From: Tamlana sp038148895
GTDB taxonomy: Bacteria; Bacteroidota; Bacteroidia; Flavobacteriales; Flavobacteriaceae
Length of the DNA: 64,000 nucleotides
Reading direction: 5' to 3' (one strand)
Assembly (NCBI GenBank): GCA_038148895.1
Contig: JBBVGQ010000003.1
In this document: positions 1-8,336 of the stretch, one piece after another
How positions within the stretch are numbered: position 1 is the stretch's first letter
Layout: each line of letters opens with the position of its first letter
The notes under the pieces: model-generated
Databases searched by the model: none
What the model was told of the DNA's origin: nothing
Seen by the model: only the letters and a program-made list of their open reading frames with translations
Translations under genes and position numbers: made by a program

Positions 1-16
1 CCTTTAAATTTAAAGG
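1..16. repeat. Perfect 16-bp palindrome at window edge
   Basis: CCTTTAAATTTAAAGG reads the same on both strands. It lies 33 nt past the stop codon of the minus-strand PL9 gene, so it could be the start of a transcription terminator or a regulatory site of a gene outside the window. The sequence beyond it is cut off, so its role cannot be decided. Confidence 0.3.
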
Positions 17-48
17 ACCTGCTTTTTACTTTTAGAACAAACCTGTTG

Positions 49-1506
49 TTACTTAACAGTAATTAATTTTGAATTGGATTGTCCATTGTTATCCGTTAAA
101 ACCAACACATAGTTTCCTGAACTTAATTCGTTTCTTTTTAAAATGAATGAATTATTTCCGGCAGCTAAATCCTTTTTAGGGAAATCTAAAACTTTTACGC
201 CCATTAAATTATACACAGAAACGCTTAATTGCGATGATTGCTTTAAATTGAAAACAACATTGGTTTCTGTTGAAAACGGGTTAGGATAATTGACAAAACT
301 ATCATTAACCAAAATATCATCAATGCCCAAAGTACCTGTTTCTAGGTAACCTAAATCTGGTGCAGCACCGTTAAACGGTAAGCCAACGTCGATTCCAGCG
401 TCAATAAGGTCACTACCAGCAGTTAGCCTCATAAAATTAACATCTGGCAAACTACCATCTGCTTTTCTAGGGGCAGTCATTAATTCAGTAATATCCAAGC
501 TTTCAAAATCTGAAGCATTGGTGACCAAACCATTTTGCCAACCATTGTTAGTTATATCTGTTGCTGTTGCGTTAAAGCTATCGTTACTACCTCCAGAAAG
601 GGAAACAGAATTTTTAATAGTTAATGAACTAGCAATATTGGTGCTGCTGAAACTTATATTTCTACCATTGCTATAAGCTGAACAGTTATAAATCTCAACA
701 TTCCCTCTGTTACTATTGTGGTCAAAACCATCAAAAACATTGCCCGCTGCAATACAATTTTTATAAATGGCATTATGCTTTAGCAGCTTATCATCACTTC
801 CGCCCGTTTTAAACCCGTTACCATCACCGCCACCAATTGTTCCATTTTTTAAGTAACCATTTCTAAAGGCCCAACAATTCTCGTAAGTTGTGGTAATGTT
901 ATCGGCACCTCTTAGATATCCGTCCCAACCATCATCAAGATTTTGCCATGCACGACAGCCAACGAATTTGTTTCCTGTTCCGGCATCTAACTTACAAGCA
1001 AAGCCATCAGCGTTTTCTACCAAAGAATCTGCATTATTATAAGAATCGCAGTTTAAAATCGTGTTATTTGAAGCCCCGGTTCCAATTTGCAAACCAGAAT
1101 CTTTACACTCGCTAAACGTACAAAATTCAACAAGGTTATTACTGCCACTAATAAACATGCCATTATCACCTGCACCAAAAACATCAATCCCTTTTATATG
1201 CCAATAATTAGCTGATAAAGTAATAGCCCTATTAGAGGAACTTTCTGCCATTGAAGAAAAATCGAAAAATGGCCTTGAAGTATTATCGGGATGAGTAAGT
1301 AGTGATATTAAACTTCCATTTGTGCCATTTCTAGTAATTGAAAACTTAGTAGTAAAAGTATAATTACCTTCCGTTACATAAATGATGTCTCCTGGAGAAG
1401 CTGTAGATAAAGCTGAAACCAATTGCTGTGGCGTACTTACAGTTGTTTGTGAAAAGCAAAATAAACAACTAAGACATAAAAAGGATATAAGTAGTGTTCT
1501 TTTCAT
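49..1506 (-). CDS. PL9-like pectate lyase with T9SS sorting domain
   Basis: Secreted right-handed beta-helix polysaccharide lyase, likely cleaving polygalacturonate or rhamnogalacturonan backbone by Ca-dependent beta-elimination. Start chosen at the ATG at 1506, because the longer open frame begins with TTG and this ATG gives a clean signal peptide (MKRTLLISFLCLSCLFCFSQ). The Asp-rich stretches NADGFACK and NLDDGWDG match the Ca-binding signature of PL9 (Pel9A-type) enzymes, and GNGFKTGG holds the Lys expected as catalytic base. The C-terminal ~80 residues (from NYPNPFS) are a type A T9SS sorting domain, so it is exported by T9SS and surface-anchored or released. The next gene upstream is a paralogue with a near-identical linker (APRKADGSLPD). 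A TATCTTTG -7 element and a palindrome lie upstream. Family call is from motifs only; exact substrate is open. Confidence 0.85.
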   Translation of the reverse strand: MKRTLLISFLCLSCLFCFSQTTVSTPQQLVSALSTASPGDIIYVTEGNYTFTTKFSITRNGTNGSLISLLTHPDNTSRPFFDFSSMAESSSNRAITLSANYWHIKGIDVFGAGDNGMFISGSNNLVEFCTFSECKDSGLQIGTGASNNTILNCDSYNNADSLVENADGFACKLDAGTGNKFVGCRAWQNLDDGWDGYLRGADNITTTYENCWAFRNGYLKNGTIGGGDGNGFKTGGSDDKLLKHNAIYKNCIAAGNVFDGFDHNSNRGNVEIYNCSAYSNGRNISFSSTNIASSLTIKNSVSLSGGSNDSFNATATDITNNGWQNGLVTNASDFESLDITELMTAPRKADGSLPDVNFMRLTAGSDLIDAGIDVGLPFNGAAPDLGYLETGTLGIDDILVNDSFVNYPNPFSTETNVVFNLKQSSQLSVSVYNLMGVKVLDFPKKDLAAGNNSFILKRNELSSGNYVLVLTDNNGQSNSKLITVK

Positions 1507-1530
1507 GGAATAATTTTTTATGATTTTATA

Positions 1531-1592
1531 CAAAGATATAAACTTTATCAATCGAAAAACTTTATTAGACCATTTTTTTGCAATCGATTACA
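1531..1592 (-). promoter_or_regulatory. Putative promoter and palindromic operator of the PL9 gene
   Basis: CAAAGATA at 1531-1538 is, on the minus strand, a perfect Bacteroidota -7 element (TAnnTTTG), 25 nt before the chosen ATG. Upstream at 1579-1592 lies TGCAATCGATTACA, a 14-bp palindrome with one mismatched pair and a central CG, as in LacI-family operators. No clear -33 TTG was seen. The same kind of palindrome occurs at 54844-54857 and 28958-28971. Confidence 0.45.
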
Positions 1593-1672
1593 TTAATAGT
1601 AATAAATTTGCATAAAAAACGGTGAAACCCAATAATTACCCCGTTCATAATTAATTTTATTAAAGTAAATTC

Positions 1673-3310
1673 TTATTTAAGACTAATTAGAGTGCTACTT
1701 CTCTCATAATTAGAATTTTGTAGAGTCAGCAAATAATTACCTGAAGGCAGACCGTTTCTCTCTAAAGTATAGGTGTTCAAACCTATTGAATATTCTTTTT
1801 CGGTTGCTTCAAAAACTTTAACGCCCAATAAACTATAAACCAATACTTTAATTTTCGAAGGTGCTTTCAAATTAAACACAACGTTAGTTTCATCTGAAAA
1901 TGGATTTGGATAATTAGAGAAGTTTTTCAAAAATTCATTTTTTTTTATACTAAGCGTTCCAAATTCATTATACCCTAAATCAGGGGCCGTTCCATTAAAT
2001 GGAAACCCTATGTCGTAACCCACATCAATAAGGTCGCTTCCGGGTGCCAGCTTTAAAAAATCAGTATCAGGCAGACTACCATCGGCTTTTCTCGGAGCTT
2101 TTAATAATTCAATATCATAAGCTATAAAATCGTCAGGAGTAACGGTAACACTCAAATCAAAATAATTATTGTTAAGTGTACATTGAGGCTTATCAATATT
2201 AACCACTTCTTTGCCCGTTGATGCTCCTGCACCTAAGTTATTAGCCATAACATGCCCCCATCCCGGAACATCTGTTCCATAATCTGTAGGATTTAAAGCT
2301 TTACAATTTAGCATATTATAGTTCTCCGGATTTTGAAAAGCAGTATTGTTATACCAATAATTTCCATTTAAATGATGGTTGGCATAAAAGCCGCGTAATC
2401 TATTTTTTGCAGCAATGCAAAATTGAACTGTATTCATAGGGATGGGCGCATATCTATCAACAACTTGCTGATATGTTTGGGCTGTTTTACCATAACCTCC
2501 CGCTTTAAAACCAGTACCATCACCACGAGGAACCAAATCGCTTCCTGTTCCTGAAACAGATGAATAGCCATTATAGAAGGCCCAGCAGTTTTCAATAAGT
2601 ACGGGTTCGGCAGAATTAATTAAATCAAAACCATCATCACTATTTAACCAAGCACGGCAGCCTCTAAAAACATTTCCTGTATCTCCACCACGCACGTGAC
2701 AACCAAAACCATCCACATTGCCTCCTACTCCTCCTTCTGAGACTGAATCCCAATTTTCGTATGCATCACAATTTAATATTAAATTGTTGGAGCCATCTAA
2801 AATATAAACTCCAATGGCCATATTGTTGTGCATACTTATATTTTCTAGAATATTGTTGCTCCCTTTAATTTCAAAACATTCAGATTGTGTATGGGTTGTA
2901 ATAGTTACCTGAACGCCTATAATTTCTATACCTTTTATATGAATATTGCTACCGGTAAGATAGAATGCAAAAATGCGCTTGTCTGCCGGCTTAATATTCT
3001 GGTAGTCAAAAACTGGTTTTTCATCTTGATATGAAAAATAATTAATCCCATTTTTATTAAGTTCTGTTACATAAGCCCAAATTTGATAGTAACGTTGTAT
3101 TTGGTCCTCACGCATAGTGTACAGACCTCCGCGGATATAAACCGTGTCTCCATATGAAGCCAATTCTTGGGCTCGTTTAATGGATTCTACAGGATTGGCA
3201 AAACTACCATCGTTGGCATCATTTCCATTGGGTGCCACATAATAATCTGTAGCAAATGAGAATAATGTAAAACCTAAAATGGTTAGAATAGTAAAGTATT
3301 GTTTTCTCAT
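1673..3310 (-). CDS. PL9-like pectate lyase with T9SS sorting domain (paralogue)
   Basis: Second PL9-type beta-helix lyase, 545 aa, with a signal peptide ending near FSFATDYYVAPNG. The family signature is present: NVDGFGCH, NSDDGFDL (Ca-binding Asp cluster) and GTGFKAGG with the candidate catalytic Lys. The C-terminus from NYPNPFSDETNVVFNLK is a T9SS type A sorting domain almost matching that of the neighbouring PL9 protein, as is the APRKADGSLPD linker before it, pointing to tandem duplication. The cores differ: this copy has an insert of about 40 residues around LVPRGDGTGFKAGG, and His for Lys after NVDGFGC, so the two may differ in substrate. A 122-bp gap separates it from the downstream PL9 gene and 109 bp from the upstream PL1 gene, so separate promoters are possible. 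Confidence 0.85.
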   Translation of the reverse strand: MRKQYFTILTILGFTLFSFATDYYVAPNGNDANDGSFANPVESIKRAQELASYGDTVYIRGGLYTMREDQIQRYYQIWAYVTELNKNGINYFSYQDEKPVFDYQNIKPADKRIFAFYLTGSNIHIKGIEIIGVQVTITTHTQSECFEIKGSNNILENISMHNNMAIGVYILDGSNNLILNCDAYENWDSVSEGGVGGNVDGFGCHVRGGDTGNVFRGCRAWLNSDDGFDLINSAEPVLIENCWAFYNGYSSVSGTGSDLVPRGDGTGFKAGGYGKTAQTYQQVVDRYAPIPMNTVQFCIAAKNRLRGFYANHHLNGNYWYNNTAFQNPENYNMLNCKALNPTDYGTDVPGWGHVMANNLGAGASTGKEVVNIDKPQCTLNNNYFDLSVTVTPDDFIAYDIELLKAPRKADGSLPDTDFLKLAPGSDLIDVGYDIGFPFNGTAPDLGYNEFGTLSIKKNEFLKNFSNYPNPFSDETNVVFNLKAPSKIKVLVYSLLGVKVFEATEKEYSIGLNTYTLERNGLPSGNYLLTLQNSNYERSSTLISLK

Positions 3311-3419
3311 TTATTTTTATTTATAAAATTAATTCTTTAAAACCTTGTTATCAAGATTAATCGTGTAATTACCTTATTAGAAGACAAATTTCACTTTATG
3401 AATGAACAATAGGATTATA

Positions 3420-6410
3420 CTACTTTGCAATTACCTTTAAATTTCTATTCAAATTTTCACCAACAATGTTTAGAATATAAATTCCTGATAATTTTTTGTC
3501 TTCAACATTCAAGATAAAACTTCCTTTTTCAATAGAATTTAGATTTTCCTTCAATACTATCTTCCCTGTAATATCTGTAAGTGTTGCAAATATTTTAGTT
3601 GAAATATAACCCTTAATATCAATATTGATTCTTTGATTTATTGGATTTGGAAAAATTGCTAAATCTCTATTGAAACTAAATTCTCGGGTACTTAGAGAAC
3701 CATTTTCATACAAGCTAGAAACCTGAGCATTGCTTAATGCGTAATTAAATATTTTTAGTTCATCCAACTTTCCTTTATATGGTGCTAGTGCGGTACCGTT
3801 TAAAATTTCCAATTCTCCAATATTCCCCAATATCAAATCACTTACCTCGGCAATACCTGTAACCCCCGTTTCGTCCAATTCAGCAATAAAATTTCCATTT
3901 CGGTATAATCTTAGTTTATGGGATTCAATATCTCTCATAACCACAACATGTACCCAAATACCTGAATAAAAAGGTGTTCCGCTTGTTGACAACTCTTTTT
4001 TCGTTACGTTATCATCTATTGCGAAACGAAATTCACTGTTCTTAAATTCAATATTAAAACGCTTTCCTGTCGATCCAGTTGTTGTATTTGCTGTAAAAGA
4101 CCCTTTACATAAGAGATAGACGCTATTTGTGCCTGTTGGCAATGAATTGAAGGGCGCTTTCATCCAGAGTGAAATTGAAAAAGAGGTGTTATTAAGATAA
4201 ATTTGATCTTGATTTGGAACATTAACTATAAAGTCATTGTCAGGAGAGGTTGAAAAATCCAACGCATTACCTTCTTTGCCCGCAACTCGAACACTAACAT
4301 TATCATAGTTAACGTCCAATACGCCATGATTGGCATAAGTTGAGCTATCTATTATTTCCCCACCATCCGAAGGCGATTCATTAAATGTCCAATAACCAAC
4401 CATTTCTTCAGGTATATCGGCTATTGTTCTAAAGTTCCAAATATCACCAGTAATAAGCCCTTTGTTGTTTGAGGCATCTATTCTCCAATAATAATTTGTT
4501 TCTGTGGATAAACCATTAACTTGAAAAAAGGGACTTGCTGAGTATGCGACATCCGCCAACTTCACAAGATTTGAAGCATCTTCACCAAAATATACCTCAA
4601 AGTTCTCTGTATTTGAGCTTCCACTCCATCTTAAGATTACACTACCTCCAGACAATTCAAGAAAATTAAAACCATTATTTGGTGTTGGTGATGTTGGTTT
4701 ATCAGGAGCAGAGGGAATTGCGGGAGTTACAACTGAAGCAACGGTACTATAAATTGAGGTTTCTTCACTATTAATAGCCTTAACCCTGTAAAAATATTGT
4801 GTATTCGGAACTAAGTTTGAATCATCATAAGAGATTACATTTGCTCCTACTTGAGTGATTTCTGAAAACGAATTTCCGTCGGTTGAACGCTCAATCACAA
4901 AATTATCTTCATTATCCGAATTATCATTCCAATTGACAGTTAACGAGCTGTTGGGCGGGGTTTCAACTGAAACCGCATTGGTAAAATTTACATTTGATGG
5001 TGGAATGATAAAATCTGGTGGAGTTTCATTAACTAAGCCATTAATATAAACTTCTATATTCAAATAAGGAGCATTGGATATGCTTTCAGCCAAGGCATCA
5101 GCGCCATTATTTTTATTCAATCCATTAGCATCCTCCCATTGATCGGGCATACCGTCATTATCCGTATCCTGTGGTGCTGGTGCACCATAAACATGACCTA
5201 CTCCGCCATTTATAAAAGGCAAATCTGTTTCCTTATAAACATAAAAGGCTTCTTTTCCTTTTGAGTTTAAATCTGCAATCATTAGGCTATCTACCTGGTC
5301 ACGTTTTGGATATGATGCGCCAACGTTGGAAATTACTCTATCAAATGCTTGTTCCGCGGTAAGCGGTGCATCTTTAACAGGATAATCATACGGCGTTGGT
5401 TGAAGGCTTGTGGCATCACCAGTTGGATATCCAATCAAATCCTCGGGCACTAAAGTACCGTCCAAAACCCCATTTTTATTGCTGTCAAAATAATTTCCTG
5501 AACCGTATAAATAGAAATTAGAATTCCCTCTGTTAAAAGGCGTTGTTACCCCGTCACCTGTATGAGGTCCGCTAATGAAGTAATTGTTGATGATATTTAC
5601 ATTGGAAATTCCAGCTGAATCACCGCCCATAATATAAGCATCACCAGATTCGGTATGGCCATAAGTATTCCCATAATTACCCCAGTTGTAAACCACATTA
5701 TTTACAAACTCATTTATCCCTTTTACTTTCGGATTACGTGTTTTATTGCTAATGTATAAATTTCCAATTAAACTAATTTTACCATCGGAAGGTTGCATCA
5801 ATCCACCTGCGGAATGATTATGACGATGCAATCCATGGCCAATAATTGAATTTTGAATGGTTATATTATCTGGACTAGTTCCTTTACCGTCCCAATTTAC
5901 CGAGAACACTTCATCAGTACCCCAAGTAAAAGTCATGTGGTCAAAAATCATATTTGCGCCATTTGCCAAACCTGATGCATCTTTATTTTTTGCCCATCCA
6001 CCAAAGCGAATACGAATATAACGTGCAATAGTGTTACTGGCACCTGTGAACATAACCCGTTGACCATAAAAAACAATACCTTCTCCAGTAGCCGTTTGCC
6101 CAGCAATGGTCGTGTTTTTTGGAACAACAATATCTGATGCCACGTTGATTATACCACCTAACCTAAATAAAATAAAGCGTCCTTCTCTACTAACAGCATC
6201 GCGGAATGAACCTGGCCCACTATCATTCAAGTTGGTTACTAAATAAATTTCTGGATTAGCATGGCCTCTTGCGCCTGTTGTATATTTACCAAAACCTGTT
6301 GCTTCGGGAAATGCCAAGGTTTGTGCGTTTAAATTTATTGAGGATGCAATGAGTAACCCAATCAAAAAAAGGCTTAAAATACCATTGAACTGTAAAATAT
6401 TTTGTTTCAT
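3420..6410 (-). CDS. Multidomain PL1 pectate lyase (PL1, FN3-like, LamG, T9SS)
   Basis: Secreted 996-aa pectate lyase acting on de-esterified homogalacturonan by beta-elimination. Signal peptide 1-30 (ends NLNAQ). Residues ~33-405 are a PL1 parallel beta-helix: FPEATGFGKYTTGARGH start, NDSGPGSFRDAV, FDHMTFTWGTDE and EFVNNVVYNWGN, all typical of Bacteroidota PL1 enzymes; the RNPK segment near 225 fits the catalytic Arg region. Then a Ca-binding DTDNDGMPDQWED loop (~415-427), two FN3-like modules (~465-660, the second ending YYWRIDASNNKG, as in SusE-like folds), a LamG/concanavalin-like module (~670-890, starting VGYWTFNE) and a T9SS sorting domain (~915-996, from IFPNPINQRINIDI). It is preceded by the terminator of the SusCD operon and so is probably its own unit. 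The accessory domains suggest binding to complex pectin. Confidence 0.88.
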   Translation of the reverse strand: MKQNILQFNGILSLFLIGLLIASSINLNAQTLAFPEATGFGKYTTGARGHANPEIYLVTNLNDSGPGSFRDAVSREGRFILFRLGGIINVASDIVVPKNTTIAGQTATGEGIVFYGQRVMFTGASNTIARYIRIRFGGWAKNKDASGLANGANMIFDHMTFTWGTDEVFSVNWDGKGTSPDNITIQNSIIGHGLHRHNHSAGGLMQPSDGKISLIGNLYISNKTRNPKVKGINEFVNNVVYNWGNYGNTYGHTESGDAYIMGGDSAGISNVNIINNYFISGPHTGDGVTTPFNRGNSNFYLYGSGNYFDSNKNGVLDGTLVPEDLIGYPTGDATSLQPTPYDYPVKDAPLTAEQAFDRVISNVGASYPKRDQVDSLMIADLNSKGKEAFYVYKETDLPFINGGVGHVYGAPAPQDTDNDGMPDQWEDANGLNKNNGADALAESISNAPYLNIEVYINGLVNETPPDFIIPPSNVNFTNAVSVETPPNSSLTVNWNDNSDNEDNFVIERSTDGNSFSEITQVGANVISYDDSNLVPNTQYFYRVKAINSEETSIYSTVASVVTPAIPSAPDKPTSPTPNNGFNFLELSGGSVILRWSGSSNTENFEVYFGEDASNLVKLADVAYSASPFFQVNGLSTETNYYWRIDASNNKGLITGDIWNFRTIADIPEEMVGYWTFNESPSDGGEIIDSSTYANHGVLDVNYDNVSVRVAGKEGNALDFSTSPDNDFIVNVPNQDQIYLNNTSFSISLWMKAPFNSLPTGTNSVYLLCKGSFTANTTTGSTGKRFNIEFKNSEFRFAIDDNVTKKELSTSGTPFYSGIWVHVVVMRDIESHKLRLYRNGNFIAELDETGVTGIAEVSDLILGNIGELEILNGTALAPYKGKLDELKIFNYALSNAQVSSLYENGSLSTREFSFNRDLAIFPNPINQRINIDIKGYISTKIFATLTDITGKIVLKENLNSIEKGSFILNVEDKKLSGIYILNIVGENLNRNLKVIAK

Positions 6411-6448
6411 AAATTGAACATGTTTGGCTGTATTTCAATAAGTAATAT

Positions 6449-6482
6449 AAAAAAGGCCTCAAACTAATTTTTTAAGGCCTTT
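6449..6482 (-). terminator. Rho-independent terminator of the SusC/SusD/FAS1 operon
   Basis: AAAGGCCT (6452-6459) and AGGCCTTT (6475-6482) form an 8-bp stem with a 15-nt loop. On the minus strand it is followed by a run of six U. It lies 65 nt past the SusD stop codon. It separates the uptake operon from the PL1 gene. The rest of 6411-6546 holds no gene. Confidence 0.65.
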
Positions 6483-6546
6483 ATTTAAGTTATAACTAAG
6501 CAAAAACTTATACTATACCATTGGTCAGATAAGAACTAAAATTTTC

Positions 6547-8310
6547 CTATTCCTCCTCTTTCCAATTGAAAGGCAAATACCAGTTTTCTTTGTTCATTAA
6601 TTTTGAGTGAACATCATCTGCATTTGGATTCCCTTCTTTTGAAAGTTTTTCATAAATCTTATCAGCCAAAAATGCAGGGTCGTTTCTTCGCAATGCAACA
6701 CGCACCAAATCTCCCCAACGATTGCCTTCAAAAGCCAATTCCAGAGCCCCCTCTTCAATAAGGTTGTCTTCAATTGATATCAAACTATCACCAACCACTT
6801 CCTTAAATTGAACATAGGCTCTTCCGCGAACCCCTTCGTTACGGTGCCAATCGCCTCTGAAATATGGGAAATCACCCTGTCTTGCATCAAAATTATAAGG
6901 AAAAGGCAAATGAGTTTGCTCTATGTCCGTTACATCTTCCTCTCCTGGAACACCATACTCAGTTTGAATACCATTATTTAAAAGGGTATTAGCTAATCGA
7001 TACTGACCATCTCTATTTGCCGCTTCAGCAAAACGTAAATGCAGTTTAGCAGCACGGTACAAAAACCAATCGCCATCTCGCACAAATTCATCAATAGGAA
7101 GCTGACTTGTAAAGTCTAAATATCTAAATAGATATTTCATAATAACTTCCTGATTATTAATCACTTTATAAGAAAACCTTTCTCCCCTAGCATCGTAAGG
7201 TATATCATTGCGTTGTTTTTGGGATTTCCATAAATCAATAGCCCGTTGTGATGGCTTTAACAGATAACTTCCTCCTTGATTTGAAAACAAATCTATAAAT
7301 GGGTTTTTAGGCGCAAAATTACTATCAAAAGGCAACGACCATATCCACTCTGTATTCCATCTGGCATCTTTACTCCTAGCAAATATTGACCGCCAGCCTT
7401 GTGTGTTACTGTCAACCAAACCAGTGGCATCTTGTTCTCTGAAGCGTAAATAGCCTACACATAAATCGTCGTTGGTACTAACGTTACGCGATCCCATTCG
7501 GTAAGTATCAAAAAGTACGGTAATATCACCACTGCCGGTGCCAGTTTCCATAACATTCTTATAATGGCTAGCAGCTTCTAAATAATTTCCTTTCCAAAGT
7601 TGAAGGTCACCTAAAAGACAGCCTTTATTAATAAAAAACTTAGCAGTATTATAACCATCTACATTAATAACCAATGAACTATCACCGCTGTAAGGGTCAG
7701 TGTAAGGCAAACTTTCAGTAAATGCTACTAACTCATCAATAAGCTGATCGAATGGGATTTTAGGGAATTTATCAGGGTCGCCTATATCATTAATGTTCTC
7801 AATTGGGTTGGTAATGTATGGCACATTGCCATAATGCATGCCCAATTGTAAATAAAGCCAACTGCGTAAGGTACCAATGTCTGAATAACGCTCATTAAAC
7901 TCATCAGGATCAAGCCTAAAATCAGCTCGCATCAACTCAAAATTCTTGAGAATATCATTGCAGTTATTTATAAGTTCATAGAAATCTTTGGGATTAGCGT
8001 ATGGATTACTAACACTAACCGAATGTTCATGTAACTCTTGAAAGGTTAAATCGGCATTATCTGTTGGGCTAACTAAATCTGCTCTTAACTCATTTAAAAC
8101 AACATATTTTCCAGCAAGCCCCATTAATTTTCCATAAAGTCCAACAATTGCAGCGTCTGCATCAAAAACATCACGGTAAACTTGATTTTCGTTTAGTTTA
8201 TCCTGTGGCTCAACTTCCAAGAAATCTTGACACGAGGTCAAACTTAACAAGGCAACTAGGACTATTAAACTAAACTTTGCTTGAATATTCTTTATAATCA
8301 TTGTTTTCAT
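6547..8310 (-). CDS. SusD/RagB-family outer-membrane glycan-binding lipoprotein
   Basis: Surface lipoprotein that pairs with the SusC-type channel encoded just upstream to capture oligosaccharides. Start set at the ATG at 8310 (MKTMIIKNIQ), because the longer frame starts with GTG and the ATG gives a good lipoprotein signal with lipobox LTSC. The mature protein begins CQDFLEVEPQDKLNENQVY, the usual SusD N-terminus; the C-terminus has the family's ELAFEGNRWGDLVRVALR segment and ends in KENWYLPF. At 587 aa it is of normal length. It is the last gene of the seven-gene uptake operon and is followed by a terminator. The ligand is inferred to be a pectin fragment from the neighbouring PL1, PL9, CE12 and GH28 genes. 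Confidence 0.93.
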   Translation of the reverse strand: MKTMIIKNIQAKFSLIVLVALLSLTSCQDFLEVEPQDKLNENQVYRDVFDADAAIVGLYGKLMGLAGKYVVLNELRADLVSPTDNADLTFQELHEHSVSVSNPYANPKDFYELINNCNDILKNFELMRADFRLDPDEFNERYSDIGTLRSWLYLQLGMHYGNVPYITNPIENINDIGDPDKFPKIPFDQLIDELVAFTESLPYTDPYSGDSSLVINVDGYNTAKFFINKGCLLGDLQLWKGNYLEAASHYKNVMETGTGSGDITVLFDTYRMGSRNVSTNDDLCVGYLRFREQDATGLVDSNTQGWRSIFARSKDARWNTEWIWSLPFDSNFAPKNPFIDLFSNQGGSYLLKPSQRAIDLWKSQKQRNDIPYDARGERFSYKVINNQEVIMKYLFRYLDFTSQLPIDEFVRDGDWFLYRAAKLHLRFAEAANRDGQYRLANTLLNNGIQTEYGVPGEEDVTDIEQTHLPFPYNFDARQGDFPYFRGDWHRNEGVRGRAYVQFKEVVGDSLISIEDNLIEEGALELAFEGNRWGDLVRVALRRNDPAFLADKIYEKLSKEGNPNADDVHSKLMNKENWYLPFNWKEEE

Positions 8311-8336
8311 TTTTCTAAATCTAAAATATAAAATCA

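Noticed and set aside
1507..1551. Longer start for the first PL9 gene at 1551
   Set aside because: That codon is TTG, and the extension covers the -7 element; the ATG at 1506 begins a standard signal peptide.
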